The notes beneath the pieces were generated by a model. That model did not search any database. It was not told the DNA's origin and was given only the letters and a program-made list of their open reading frames with translations. Positions 8,200-15,741 of a stretch of DNA of 64,000 nucleotides are shown in pieces. How positions within the stretch are numbered: position 1 is the stretch's first letter; every line of letters starts with the position of its first letter. Source of the stretch: an uncultured Dehalococcoidia bacterium (GTDB taxonomy: Bacteria; Chloroflexota; Dehalococcoidia; Dehalococcoidales; UBA1222). The translations under genes and the position numbers were made by a program. The stretch lies in the NCBI GenBank assembly GCA_903844845.1, contig CAIMVG010000023.1, positions 21,506 through 85,505 on the forward strand, in the 5' to 3' direction.

Positions 8200-9204
8200 A
8201 TGAATCTGTTTACGCACGTTAACGCAACAACCATAGCCGAGGCCACCGCTGCTACCGCGAAAGCCGGGACTGCGCCTATCGCCGGCGGCTCGGATCTTCT
8301 TACCTACCTTAGGACCATGTGTTCTCCTAACGCCCCCACGAATCTGGTCAACCTGAAGACCGTCGTTCCCTCGATGGCCTACATCAAGGAAGAAGGCGGT
8401 TTCCTGAAGGTCGGGGCCTTGACCACTCTGACTGCCATCGCCAACGATTCGACGACCCTCGCGAAGTACACTGCTTTGGCCCAGGCGGCTCTTTCCGTTG
8501 CCAGTCCCGAACTTCGCAACCAGGGCACCATCGGCGGCAATATCTGCCAGAAGCCCCGCTGCCAGTATTTCCGGTTCGATAACGACGATTTCAAGTGCTT
8601 GCGCAAGGATCCTGCCGGCACCTGTTTCGCCCTGACCGGCGTGAATACCTATCACTCGGTCTTCGGGCCCCTGAATGGCTGCGTAGCGGCCTTGCCTTCG
8701 GACATCGCTCCGGTACTGGTAGCTATGAATGCCAACATTGTGACCACTGTAAAGACCTGGAAGGCCGCAGATTTCTTCGTCGTCCCCAATGTAGCGGATG
8801 CTCGAAGAGAACAGATCAATGCCCTTGCCGCAGGGGAAATTGTAACTGAAATCCAGATCCCCACCCCCGCAACAGGCAGCAAGAGCGCCTACATGAAATG
8901 GTCCTTCCGTAAATCCATTGACTTCCCGCTGGTATCCGCGGCTGTCTTGACCACGGTCGCCGGCGGCAGTGTCACCGCGGCCAGCATCGTGCTTGGCGCC
9001 GTGTACGGCCAGCCCAGGGTAGCCACGGGCGCCCAGACGGCATTGGTCGGACAGGCCATTAACGCCACTTCCGCCACCGCGGCTGGCACCGCAGCCGCCA
9101 CTGGCACCACAGTCCTCCCGACTCCCGGCGGAACTAACAGCAACAGCTATAAAGTCCAGATCATCAAGGTCATGGTACAGAAGGCTGTGCTGGCTACCGC
9201 CTAG
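8200..9204 (+). CDS. FAD-binding subunit of a molybdenum hydroxylase, with extra cysteine loop
   Basis: This 334-residue protein is the medium (CoxM-type) subunit that carries FAD. The FAD-site segments are IAGGSDL near residue 27 and the pair ELRNQGTIGGNI at 104-115. It continues with CQKPRCQYFR and Cys133 and Cys142, so Cys116, Cys121, Cys133 and Cys142 form a four-cysteine loop. Relatives such as the 4-hydroxybenzoyl-CoA reductase beta subunit and E. coli PaoB carry an additional [4Fe-4S] cluster in this region, and I infer the same here. A low-complexity Ala/Thr stretch (about 285-310) precedes the C-terminal KVQIIKVMVQKAV. GGAGG at 8186-8190 serves as ribosome site. There is no signal peptide. 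The C-terminus is closely matched by the partial gene at the right edge of the window. Confidence 0.9.
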   Translation: MNLFTHVNATTIAEATAATAKAGTAPIAGGSDLLTYLRTMCSPNAPTNLVNLKTVVPSMAYIKEEGGFLKVGALTTLTAIANDSTTLAKYTALAQAALSVASPELRNQGTIGGNICQKPRCQYFRFDNDDFKCLRKDPAGTCFALTGVNTYHSVFGPLNGCVAALPSDIAPVLVAMNANIVTTVKTWKAADFFVVPNVADARREQINALAAGEIVTEIQIPTPATGSKSAYMKWSFRKSIDFPLVSAAVLTTVAGGSVTAASIVLGAVYGQPRVATGAQTALVGQAINATSATAAGTAAATGTTVLPTPGGTNSNSYKVQIIKVMVQKAVLATA

Positions 9205-9229
9205 CACTGAAACCGTCCTTTAAACGGCA

Positions 9230-9264
9230 AGAGAACCCCGGGGATTTCCCCGGGGTTCTCTTTA
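9230..9264 (+). terminator. Strong intrinsic terminator after the Mo-hydroxylase genes
   Basis: A perfect 15-base inverted repeat, AGAGAACCCCGGGGA / TCCCCGGGGTTCTCT with a two-base centre, starts 26 bases after the FAD-subunit stop and runs into TTTAT. It separates the enzyme genes from the knuckle-protein gene. Confidence 0.88.
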
Positions 9265-9431
9265 TAACGAATAGAGAGTCGTCTAATTTACTATGTTCTC
9301 GATTAGTGCTATAAATAAGGAACCATGCATCCAAATTCCTGAGAGACCCAGGTCACAGTATATTGCCAGGGATTAGAGTAATATAGATTTATACAAAAAT
9401 ATGATTAGATTCAATTTGAAAAGAAGACGAT

Positions 9432-10064
9432 ATGTTGAAAAATAATTTTAAAGTTCAAAAGAAATACTTAGCGTTCGGTATCATAGTTCCTTTGCTTCTT
9501 GCGACCGCTTTTATTAAAGTGCCCTGCCCGGTTTGCGAAGGGACAGGTAATATCTCATCGACTGGTATGGAAAATGTGTCCATCGTTGCAAGCTCTTTCA
9601 CCTTGAAGACTACAGGCGATGTACACGGCTGCGTCGAATACAGGGCATATGTTTACGACGTAGTTCTCACACTCAAGAATGCCAGTGTTGACCCCAACAT
9701 CCCTGACAAGGATGCGATGGGCTATGTGATGCTTGGCCTGGTTGATAACAAAGACAGTAAATTACTGGCAACCCAGTATTCGGTGGTGGTGGTTCCCAAA
9801 AATGCGCAAAATACAGTTGCTTTTACTACTACCTTCACAACTTCTCTGGATAGTCCGGCTGCAACAAACGTTACTGCTGAACCTGTGATTATGCAGAAGG
9901 CGTGCCCGGTCTGCGGGGGAAGTGGTAAGATATCGTTGAATCATCTGCCTCTGGTGAATCTCATGAACAAGAGTTTCACTGCAGGACAGGTGATTGATCT
10001 TCCCAACTTGTCTCCTATTGGCGCTGATAGCCCGTGGGATACCAGTAACCCGCTCGACACGTAA
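9432..10064 (+). CDS. Membrane-anchored protein with two CxxCxGxG zinc knuckles, unknown function
   Basis: This 210-residue protein has one N-terminal membrane segment (about residues 13-29, LAFGIIVPLLLATAFI). Directly after it comes CPVCEGTG at about 33, and a matching CPVCGGSG lies near residue 158. The two knuckles resemble halves of the DnaJ zinc-finger repeat. The roughly 120 residues between them look beta-rich (alternating hydrophobics, VVLTL, YVMLGLVDN, YSVVVVP) and may form an extracytoplasmic sandwich. A paralogue at 62969-63577 shares the anchor, both knuckles and the STGMEN/G segment. Both copies directly follow a molybdenum-hydroxylase FAD-subunit gene and a terminator, so a role with that enzyme (assembly, metal or redox handling, docking) is likely but unproven. 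It has no J domain and is not a DnaJ. Confidence 0.75.
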   Translation: MLKNNFKVQKKYLAFGIIVPLLLATAFIKVPCPVCEGTGNISSTGMENVSIVASSFTLKTTGDVHGCVEYRAYVYDVVLTLKNASVDPNIPDKDAMGYVMLGLVDNKDSKLLATQYSVVVVPKNAQNTVAFTTTFTTSLDSPAATNVTAEPVIMQKACPVCGGSGKISLNHLPLVNLMNKSFTAGQVIDLPNLSPIGADSPWDTSNPLDT

Positions 10065-10094
10065 CCTCGGGTCTGCATACAGCGGAAGTTAAAT

Positions 10095-10143
10095 AATAAC
10101 AAATCCCCGATGATACTGATGTTGTCATCGGGGATTTGTTATT
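10095..10143 (+). terminator. Intrinsic terminator after the knuckle-protein gene
   Basis: A perfect 19-base stem with left arm 10095-10113, right arm 10125-10143 and an 11-base loop follows the stop by 30 bases. The right arm ends in TTTGTTATT. The stem core is AAATCCCCGATGA paired with TCATCGGGGATTT. Confidence 0.85.
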
Positions 10144-10225
10144 TAGCCGTATTTTTAGTAGAATGCGGATTGACTATGCAGGCTTTTTCAAGCCTGTTTT
10201 GATGTATGGAAAACCGGAGGTCAAA

Positions 10226-11374
10226 ATGGCCAATTGGCAGGCAAGGTATGAAGCACTGAAACTCTATATTGCGGACCATCCCGCTATCGAGATTACCTCT
10301 AATAGTACGTCTATTCCCGGGGATGTAAGGCCCGGGTTCTACGCGATATTTGATGATATCCTGGCAGAATATGTCAGAGAATTATATGCTCCGCAACTCG
10401 GGGAAGCGTCTCTGGCGATTTCTAAATTGTCCGAAGCCAAGGCCAGACTCGCCCTCCTTGTTGACCTGAAAACAGAGGTAACCCCCAATCTCGGGTTTTT
10501 TCTGGCTGACCCGGTTGCCGGGCTTACACGCAGCACGTTTACGCTCCTGTTAAGCCTTGTCCGGAATAACATCACAGTCGCGGATTTTGAACGGGAATCC
10601 GATAAGATTATTCAAGATTCGTATCCCGGTTTTATGCGTGAGATCTACCTTCAATGGAGCGTTCTTTCTCTGATAACCTTGTTGGGGCCGGACCAGGTTT
10701 ATAGTGTGCCCGTGCCGGATGAAACCCATGACCCGCGTTATACCGAATCTGAGTTGAGGCCTGGAAACTATGAAGATGTCCCCCAGGTGGTTGCGGCAGA
10801 GAAGATATCGCTTTATGGCAGTCATTACGTTCCTGAGATTGTCCCGAAACTGATTTTCCATTCCAGTCGGCTTGATAAGTATGTCGCTATACGGACCGAT
10901 TATCACAAGGTCTTTTGCTTGATCAGAAAACTGCATGAAATCATAAAAGGGCTGGAATGGTACCAGCTTAAAGATATCGTTAATAAATTTGGCGTATTCA
11001 ACCTTTGGCCAGACATAGGCCTCTACCTGGACGATAATCCTGAGCAGTTGCGTATACTGATGACCTACACGGAGGCTTTGCGTCCGGATATGGTTTTGGA
11101 CGTTTGGAACAGCGATGGGCAAGATGTCGAAAACGGGCTGGAGATGGCGCGGCGGCACTGCAACGTTTTGCTTCCCCGCAAGGAGATGTTTGTCATCAGC
11201 CGTGCTGCGGTTCTCAAGCAGAAAGCCGCCGCCTCTGCGCCTGTTGAGTCTTCAAACAGCGAAGATCTATCCGCGGAACCCTGGGTAGATCTGAGGGTGC
11301 TTGAGGTTGGGTATGACGCTAGCGGTCTGGAACCTGTTGTCGCCTGTTTGGCAAAAACTGAAGCGCTGGAATAA
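10226..11374 (+). CDS. Conserved-looking protein of unknown function
   Basis: This is a 382-residue soluble protein beginning MANWQARYEALK. I chose ATG 10226 because GGAGG lies at 10216-10220, six bases ahead; a longer frame from 10136 would start inside the preceding terminator. It has no signal, membrane segment or cysteine motif and is rich in Leu, Val and acidic residues. Helical-looking stretches (ADFERESDKIIQDSYPGF, KVFCLIRKLHEIIKGLEW) dominate. A Ser/Ala-rich linker near residue 330 precedes a short C-terminal part. I do not recognise the family. It lies downstream of the exported molybdenum enzyme and before a strand switch. A cytoplasmic chaperone for the enzyme is possible, but position is the only support. 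Confidence 0.6.
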   Translation: MANWQARYEALKLYIADHPAIEITSNSTSIPGDVRPGFYAIFDDILAEYVRELYAPQLGEASLAISKLSEAKARLALLVDLKTEVTPNLGFFLADPVAGLTRSTFTLLLSLVRNNITVADFERESDKIIQDSYPGFMREIYLQWSVLSLITLLGPDQVYSVPVPDETHDPRYTESELRPGNYEDVPQVVAAEKISLYGSHYVPEIVPKLIFHSSRLDKYVAIRTDYHKVFCLIRKLHEIIKGLEWYQLKDIVNKFGVFNLWPDIGLYLDDNPEQLRILMTYTEALRPDMVLDVWNSDGQDVENGLEMARRHCNVLLPRKEMFVISRAAVLKQKAAASAPVESSNSEDLSAEPWVDLRVLEVGYDASGLEPVVACLAKTEALE

Positions 11375-11429
11375 AAGCTGCCGGGGATGCCGTCCGCCTT
11401 TTCCGGGTTAAAAGTTGTCTAACGGCTGT

Positions 11430-11852
11430 TCAGATCTGGTAGAGCGTCGCTTTGACCCCGGGTTTCAGATCGACGCAGGCATTGATGAGGTCCTTCCCTG
11501 CGGGGCAGGCAATGATGATGATCCATGGTGATTCTTTCGTATAAGAAACCGGGTATTCTACGCAAACGCCCGGCTTTGACAGGTGGATAGTGCAGCGTCC
11601 TTCAATTAGAAACCGGCAAGGGGCTTCCATTATTAGCAACCCGTCGCCCGCTTCGGTCATAGTTTGGCGCTCTTTTTTAGGTATCCTCATGGCGTCGCGT
11701 TTGCTGAGGTTGATTGCTGGGTAATGCGTGCCGTCGCAGCACCCTAGGCATCCCTGGCATTTTGTATTCGCTATCAGCCATCTCACATTTTGGGCGCTCC
11801 ATTCTAGTCCCTTCATCTGGTAGGCTGCCCAATCTTTTAATTCAATCGCCAT
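11430..11852 (-). CDS. YkgJ-family Cys-cluster protein (predicted Fe-S or Zn binding)
   Basis: This 140-residue cytoplasmic protein carries the CxxCxxCC signature of the YkgJ (UPF0153) family as CQGCLGCC near residue 33. Further cysteines follow at APCRFL, GRCTIH and GVCVEYP, giving the eight-cysteine pattern seen in that family. The family is thought to bind a metal or Fe-S centre; its biochemical role is unclear. No clear Shine-Dalgarno sequence precedes the ATG. It converges with the unknown gene ending at 11374 and is first of a minus-strand group with the exported redox proteins to its right. Confidence 0.72.
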   Translation of the reverse strand: MAIELKDWAAYQMKGLEWSAQNVRWLIANTKCQGCLGCCDGTHYPAINLSKRDAMRIPKKERQTMTEAGDGLLIMEAPCRFLIEGRCTIHLSKPGVCVEYPVSYTKESPWIIIIACPAGKDLINACVDLKPGVKATLYQI

Positions 11853-11968
11853 TCAACACCAACCGATTTACCTTTAATTTCTTGTTCTAACTTTCGTTGG
11901 CGTTTTGAATATCGAAACGCCCGGAGTGATGCCGGTAGTATATCACTAGCCCGGACTTGACCGTTAGA

Positions 11969-12002
11969 GATTGTTCCTCGAACGCGATGTTTTGGAACAA
12001 TC
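11969..12002 (-). terminator. Hairpin at the end of the cupredoxin-like gene
   Basis: The arms GATTGTTCC (11969-11977) and GGAACAATC (11994-12002) form a 9-base stem that begins at the stop codon of the gene read leftward. No strong T-run follows, so its strength as a terminator is uncertain. Confidence 0.5.
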
Positions 12003-12556
12003 TATGCGGGAGTTACTACTATTACACCTATCTCTGTGGCGTTATAAGGCGAGACGGTGAAACCGAAAATTCCGGGCGTATCGAACATGTAACTCCATGA
12101 TAATCCAAGTGGGGACGTTATTCCGAAAAACAGCATATCGACGCTTTCTATGAAGAATGGCTTGTTATCCACATTGACAAAGGTTACCACTGTTCCTGCT
12201 TTGATGAACATGAGGTTTGGGCGCAATTCGTAAGCATCCATGTAGAATGTGGCGGCAGGTTGGTTGGGGTCGGGTGGATTATAAGCGCCTTCCAGGATTG
12301 GATAATCCGAAATCGGAGCTGGAGGCGCGATGGTTGCGGGAAGTTTTGTGTTCTCATCCGTTGTTATTGCTGCAGTAGGTAGCGGCGTATATACGGTTGT
12401 TGCGATAGTTGATGAAGTCACTGGAACCGTGGTTGATGAAGGGGTAGCCGAACTTGACACAATCTGTTGACAGCCTGAGACGGCGATTGTCAATAATGCC
12501 ACTCCAACGCCGAAAGTGATTATTTCCCAAGGTAAGTGTTTGGTCCATTTATTCAT
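12002..12556 (-). CDS. Exported lipoprotein with a cupredoxin-like domain lacking copper ligands
   Basis: A protein of about 184 residues starts at ATG 12556; a GTG nine bases upstream is in frame. A hydrophobic signal ends in VSGC, a lipobox, followed by a Ser/Thr/Pro linker of about 60 residues. The C-terminal 95 residues read like a plastocyanin/COX2-type fold (FIKAGTVVTFVNVDNKPFF and later YMFDTPGIFGFTVSP). The usual Cys, His and Met copper ligands are absent: no Cys remains after the lipobox and there is no His in the domain. It is probably a structural or electron-partner domain on the outer face of the membrane, grouped with the YedY-like protein and the cytochrome. Confidence 0.6.
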   Translation of the reverse strand: MNKWTKHLPWEIITFGVGVALLTIAVSGCQQIVSSSATPSSTTVPVTSSTIATTVYTPLPTAAITTDENTKLPATIAPPAPISDYPILEGAYNPPDPNQPAATFYMDAYELRPNLMFIKAGTVVTFVNVDNKPFFIESVDMLFFGITSPLGLSWSYMFDTPGIFGFTVSPYNATEIGVIVVTPA

Positions 12557-12606
12557 TGGTCTCACGATTTTCCATCCGGTAAAAAATCTAAAATGATAGT
12601 TAGTGA

Positions 12607-13284
12607 TTATTGCACAATCCTGATATAGGTTACGCCTTTAACCCATGCTGTTCCTTCTCTTCCGGGTACCACCAGGCGAAGAGGGTACCCGCGGTCGGCC
12701 GGTAATCCTTGCCCGTTGTATTTGTACGCAAGGAATATGTCCCCTGAGAGCACGCCCTGTTCCTGAACTGAAAAGGGGGCGGCGTACCCTGAAGAGTCCA
12801 TGACGTTAACCTGGGTTGCTTCGGATTTTATGCCGCTTGCGGTTAAGATGGATATTAAGGGCACCCCGGTCCATTCACTTGTTTCATCGAATACGCCCGG
12901 GCAGGTCAGTGTGACCGTTTTTGTGACCGAAGGAAATTGTAGGATGGAATCATAGTTGAGCGTGAGTGGAGTGTTGACTAATCCATCCACTGATAGAGAA
13001 TAGTTGACGGGTGAGGAGTTGATGTTTGGCAAAGGTGAAGCCGGCGAGCTTGCCTGATTGACCGGCGCGTTCGTCGTAGGGCCAGTGCCCTCGGATGCTC
13101 CCTTGGCCGGAACTATGGCAGGCATTTCGGCGGTTTTATCGGTGCTGTTGCAGGCATTTAAAAAGGCTATAGGCGTTAACAAGTATAACCCTATTGCCAG
13201 CAGGCCGTCTTTAAGGAATTTCCTGCGTGAGATTTGCCCCGGTTCTTTGCTTGTAATTACGTCCACTTTTATATCCTTGGACAA
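12607..13284 (-). CDS. Tat-exported YedY/sulfite-oxidase-like molybdopterin protein
   Basis: This 225-residue protein has a twin-arginine signal (SRRKFLKDG, residues 19-27) and a lipobox-like FLNAC (Cys45). A Pro/Ala/Ser linker leads to a domain of the oxidoreductase molybdopterin-binding family (YSLSVDGLVNTPLTL, then TLTCPGVFDETSEWTGVPL). Cys128 occupies the position of the molybdenum-ligating cysteine. The C-terminus has the typical DRGYPLRLVVPG. Translation appears to start at TTG 13284; an in-frame GTG lies six codons later. At about 130 residues the domain is compact, as in YedY-like minimal enzymes. The partner could be the dihaem cytochrome encoded upstream. Its substrate is unknown. 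Confidence 0.8.
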   Translation of the reverse strand: MSKDIKVDVITSKEPGQISRRKFLKDGLLAIGLYLLTPIAFLNACNSTDKTAEMPAIVPAKGASEGTGPTTNAPVNQASSPASPLPNINSSPVNYSLSVDGLVNTPLTLNYDSILQFPSVTKTVTLTCPGVFDETSEWTGVPLISILTASGIKSEATQVNVMDSSGYAAPFSVQEQGVLSGDIFLAYKYNGQGLPADRGYPLRLVVPGREGTAWVKGVTYIRIVQ

Positions 13285-13445
13285 TTATTGATAATAATCC
13301 ACAATGATTGTAATGGAATGACGATATTATGTATATGATAATTATCACCCATGTTATTTAATAGGCGCTGTTAGCTTCGGTAAAAGGCGTTTTTGTATCT
13401 ATAATTTATATCTTGGATATCTTGTGGATTTGTAAGGATATAAAC

Positions 13446-13469
13446 GAGGGGCGCCGGCCGGCGCCCCTC
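13446..13469 (-). terminator. GC-rich palindromic hairpin after the cytochrome gene
   Basis: A perfect 24-base palindrome, GAGGGGCGCCGG/CCGGCGCCCCTC, lies 28 bases beyond the cytochrome stop in its reading direction and is followed by GTTTATAT. It is the likely terminator of that gene and sits within the 213-base gap before the YedY-like gene. Confidence 0.75.
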
Positions 13470-13497
13470 TGTTAGGTACAAAACTCGAGATTGAAAA

Positions 13498-14019
13498 CTA
13501 GACCGGGGTGTGGCAGTTAAGACACTGGTCGTCCGTGCGCCCTTTATGATCCTGAATGGAGCCGGGAACAACATTGTAGATTCCAACATTTACGAGGGCT
13601 CCGTTAATTGAACCATTCCAGGACGGGGCAACAGGATATTGAGCATAAAGTCCCACGCCGTGGCAATCTGAACAATTCGTCAGAGCAGCCATACCGTAAG
13701 AGAAAGAATCTGGCGTGGTGGGCAAGAAAGCTAACCCGGTTGGAACGGCGGGTTGAGTTGTTGTCACAGGTGCCACGGTGACGGTGGTAGCGGGGATCGT
13801 TGTAACACCGCCCGGCAGGGTGATGGTAACGGCGGGTAAAGTCGTTACGCCGCCTGGAAGCGTAATAGTCTTACCTGGAACTGTGTTGCCTGGGGACGTG
13901 AAGGTTATCGGCGGGATAGACTTGGTTACCGTAGTTGTTGTTGTGGTAGAACAACCCAGTGCAACCAGCGCGATTGAAATCACAGAAACGATCAGTAGCA
14001 GCGAGGACTTTTTTGGCAC
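13498..14019 (-). CDS. Exported dihaem c-type cytochrome lipoprotein
   Basis: This 173-residue protein has a lipoprotein signal (LVALGC, Cys23). A low-complexity linker of ITLPGGVTT-like repeats spans about residues 38-95. Two CxxCH haem sites follow, CSDCH at residues 116-120 and CLNCH at 166-170, the second only three residues from the C-terminus. GTG 14019 is the start, behind AAAGGAG. The spacing of 50 residues between sites and the absence of obvious extra ligands suggest a small electron carrier on the membrane's outer face. It lies upstream of the YedY-like and cupredoxin-like genes in the same direction, though a hairpin separates them. Confidence 0.82.
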   Translation of the reverse strand: MPKKSSLLLIVSVISIALVALGCSTTTTTTVTKSIPPITFTSPGNTVPGKTITLPGGVTTLPAVTITLPGGVTTIPATTVTVAPVTTTQPAVPTGLAFLPTTPDSFSYGMAALTNCSDCHGVGLYAQYPVAPSWNGSINGALVNVGIYNVVPGSIQDHKGRTDDQCLNCHTPV

Positions 14020-14226
14020 TTCGATTTCTCCTTTTTAGTCGTTATTTTATATATAAGCGTTTTTTTTCTGGGCAGTCAAGGGTTATCGTATAAAAATAGT
14101 TAAATAGATATTACATATTTAGACGTTCATCGGGTTTTATGCCTGAGATTTGATACAACTGAAAATAAAACGAGACGCTGGTGAAGTGAAATGATGCGGG
14201 TGATTGGATATCCGGCGAGATTATTT

Positions 14227-15111
14227 TCAGGCTTCTACCCTTGGGGGAGGCGGAGCAGTTTTAAGTTCGGAAATGAACATGGCTCCCAGCACGCAGGCCG
14301 CGCCGCTCAGGATGCGGAACGTTAGTTGGTTTCCTCCGATGAACACTCCGAATAAACCTGCGAAAACGGGCTCCATTGTCATCACTACCGCAGCCCGTGT
14401 AGGAGGTACCAGAGACTGGGCCCATGTCTGGATGAGAAAGCCTGCTGCGGTGGCGAGGATGGCTGTGATTGCCACGGCGCCCCATGATCCTCCGTCTGGC
14501 GGTAGAGTTATACCTCCGGGCACGGCTGCGACCAGCGTGATAAGCGCCACAACGCCAATCTGGACTAATGCGAAGCTGTAAGCATCATAATGGGCGGACC
14601 ATTCTCCCAGCCCGACTATGTGCAGTGCGAAAAAGAGCGCGCAGGCCAGGGTAAGTAGTTCTCCTGGTCCTATCGTCCAGCCGTGCAATGAAAGCAGGCC
14701 GAGGCCGACTGTGGCCAGTATGACGGCTAATATGGTATTGCGGTTGGCTCCGCGTCTTAAGAGTATCCATGACATTACAGGGGTCAAGACTACGAACATG
14801 CCGGTGATAAATCCCGAAACAGAGGCGGAAGTGTGCTGTAGTCCGTATGTTTGTGTGATATAACCGAGGCCCAGTACGACTCCCAGAGCGCTTGCGCGGA
14901 TCAACGCTGTCCGGCTCATTCCTCGGAAACAACCGGGGCGGACGGCGTACATGACGATAGTCGCCACACTGAATCGTACGGTCAGGAAGTCCATGACGGG
15001 CATCCGTTTGATGGTGTCCTGAACCACCAGGAATGTGCCGCCCCATACGGCGGTGATGCCTACAAGCGCTGCCAGCGCAAGGTTGGGGCGTGATTTCCAA
15101 TTCGCAAACAT
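14227..15111 (-). CDS. EamA/DMT-family membrane transporter
   Basis: This 294-residue protein has about ten hydrophobic segments in two repeats of five, the pattern of drug/metabolite-transporter (EamA) proteins. Typical pieces are AVWGGTFLVVQ near residue 20 and LVPPTRAAVVMTMEPVFAGLFGV, the family's C-terminal repeat signature. Substrate cannot be assigned; relatives export amino acids, metabolites or drugs. It stands alone on the minus strand between the cytochrome and a divergent small gene pair. Confidence 0.82.
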   Translation of the reverse strand: MFANWKSRPNLALAALVGITAVWGGTFLVVQDTIKRMPVMDFLTVRFSVATIVMYAVRPGCFRGMSRTALIRASALGVVLGLGYITQTYGLQHTSASVSGFITGMFVVLTPVMSWILLRRGANRNTILAVILATVGLGLLSLHGWTIGPGELLTLACALFFALHIVGLGEWSAHYDAYSFALVQIGVVALITLVAAVPGGITLPPDGGSWGAVAITAILATAAGFLIQTWAQSLVPPTRAAVVMTMEPVFAGLFGVFIGGNQLTFRILSGAACVLGAMFISELKTAPPPPRVEA

Positions 15112-15154
15112 CTGTGCTCCGTTCCCCGGTCAAGGCTCAGTCTGCCGTACTTCA

Positions 15155-15283
15155 ATGCGAAAAACAGGGTTCATTATACTAGCAGTATTCAACCTGGCTT
15201 GGCTACTTCCGTTGGAAAGGATAGGACTGGCTGCCTCGGGTACGTTATGGGCCGTGAATGGGATATTCAAAATATTTAAATGA
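15155..15283 (+). CDS. Possible 42-residue membrane peptide
   Basis: ATG at 15155 opens a short frame beginning MRKTGFIILAVFNLAWLLPL, ending after GIFKIFK and a TGA. It has one strong hydrophobic segment and a basic end, but no clear ribosome site. It may be a real small membrane protein or the remnant of a larger gene; I cannot decide. Confidence 0.25.
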   Translation: MRKTGFIILAVFNLAWLLPLERIGLAASGTLWAVNGIFKIFK

Positions 15284-15297
15284 AATGTAAATAAGAC

Positions 15298-15326
15298 TTT
15301 ACAAATAGAGTATAGTATGTTACAAT
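15298..15326 (+). promoter_or_regulatory. Sigma-70-type promoter for the membrane protein/XRE pair
   Basis: TTTACA (15298-15303) and TACAAT (15321-15326) are 17 bases apart. They place the transcript start about 20 bases before ATG 15352. Confidence 0.65.
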
Positions 15327-15351
15327 TGCGTGAGAATGATCCGGGAAAGGA

Positions 15352-15741
15352 ATGATAAGAGTGGGGAAAAGGGTAACGGACAGGACAATCTATGTCGTTT
15401 CTGCTTTGATAGTCGTATCGTGGCCTGTTGCGGCTTTCTTACTCGCCGTACTCAAAATAGGGCTGGCTTTTCGCATACTGATTGCGCTCGTACCTGTCGG
15501 CATTTTGGTCTGGCAGATTGTGCTTTGTTACAGGTATTTACAGGAGCAGGACGAGGTGCAGAAACGCATTCTTCTGAACGGATTGGCGGTTGGTTTCGCT
15601 GGGGCGTTACCGATTATTTTCCTGCTGGGGTTCCTCATGGAAGCCGGCATAAAACTGCCGTTCAGGTTCATGGATGCAGGCTACTTTCTTGAGGTCGCGT
15701 TTCTTGTTGGCTACGCGGTAGCTTGGAAGCGTTACCAGTGA
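15352..15741 (+). CDS. Small membrane protein paired with an XRE regulator
   Basis: This 129-residue protein has four hydrophobic segments and a central charged loop (YRYLQEQDEVQKRILLNGLA). A GGGAAAGG ribosome site lies six bases upstream. The stop overlaps the GTG start of the next gene (GTGA), indicating translational coupling. Such pairs of a short membrane protein and a YgzD/XRE-type regulator are common in bacteria. The membrane protein's function is not known; it may sense or be controlled by its partner. Confidence 0.65.
   Translation: MIRVGKRVTDRTIYVVSALIVVSWPVAAFLLAVLKIGLAFRILIALVPVGILVWQIVLCYRYLQEQDEVQKRILLNGLAVGFAGALPIIFLLGFLMEAGIKLPFRFMDAGYFLEVAFLVGYAVAWKRYQ

Noticed and set aside
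6438..8246. Long minus-strand frames of 252 and 268 codons inside the molybdenum large subunit and of 342 codons inside the FAD subunit (8179-9207)
   Set aside because: High GC at third positions opens antisense frames; their translations are low-complexity Gly/Val/Ala and the sense frames carry clear enzyme motifs.
9432..10064. DnaJ-like assignment for the CxxCxGxG protein
   Set aside because: There is no J domain and only two knuckles, separated by a long domain and attached to a membrane anchor.
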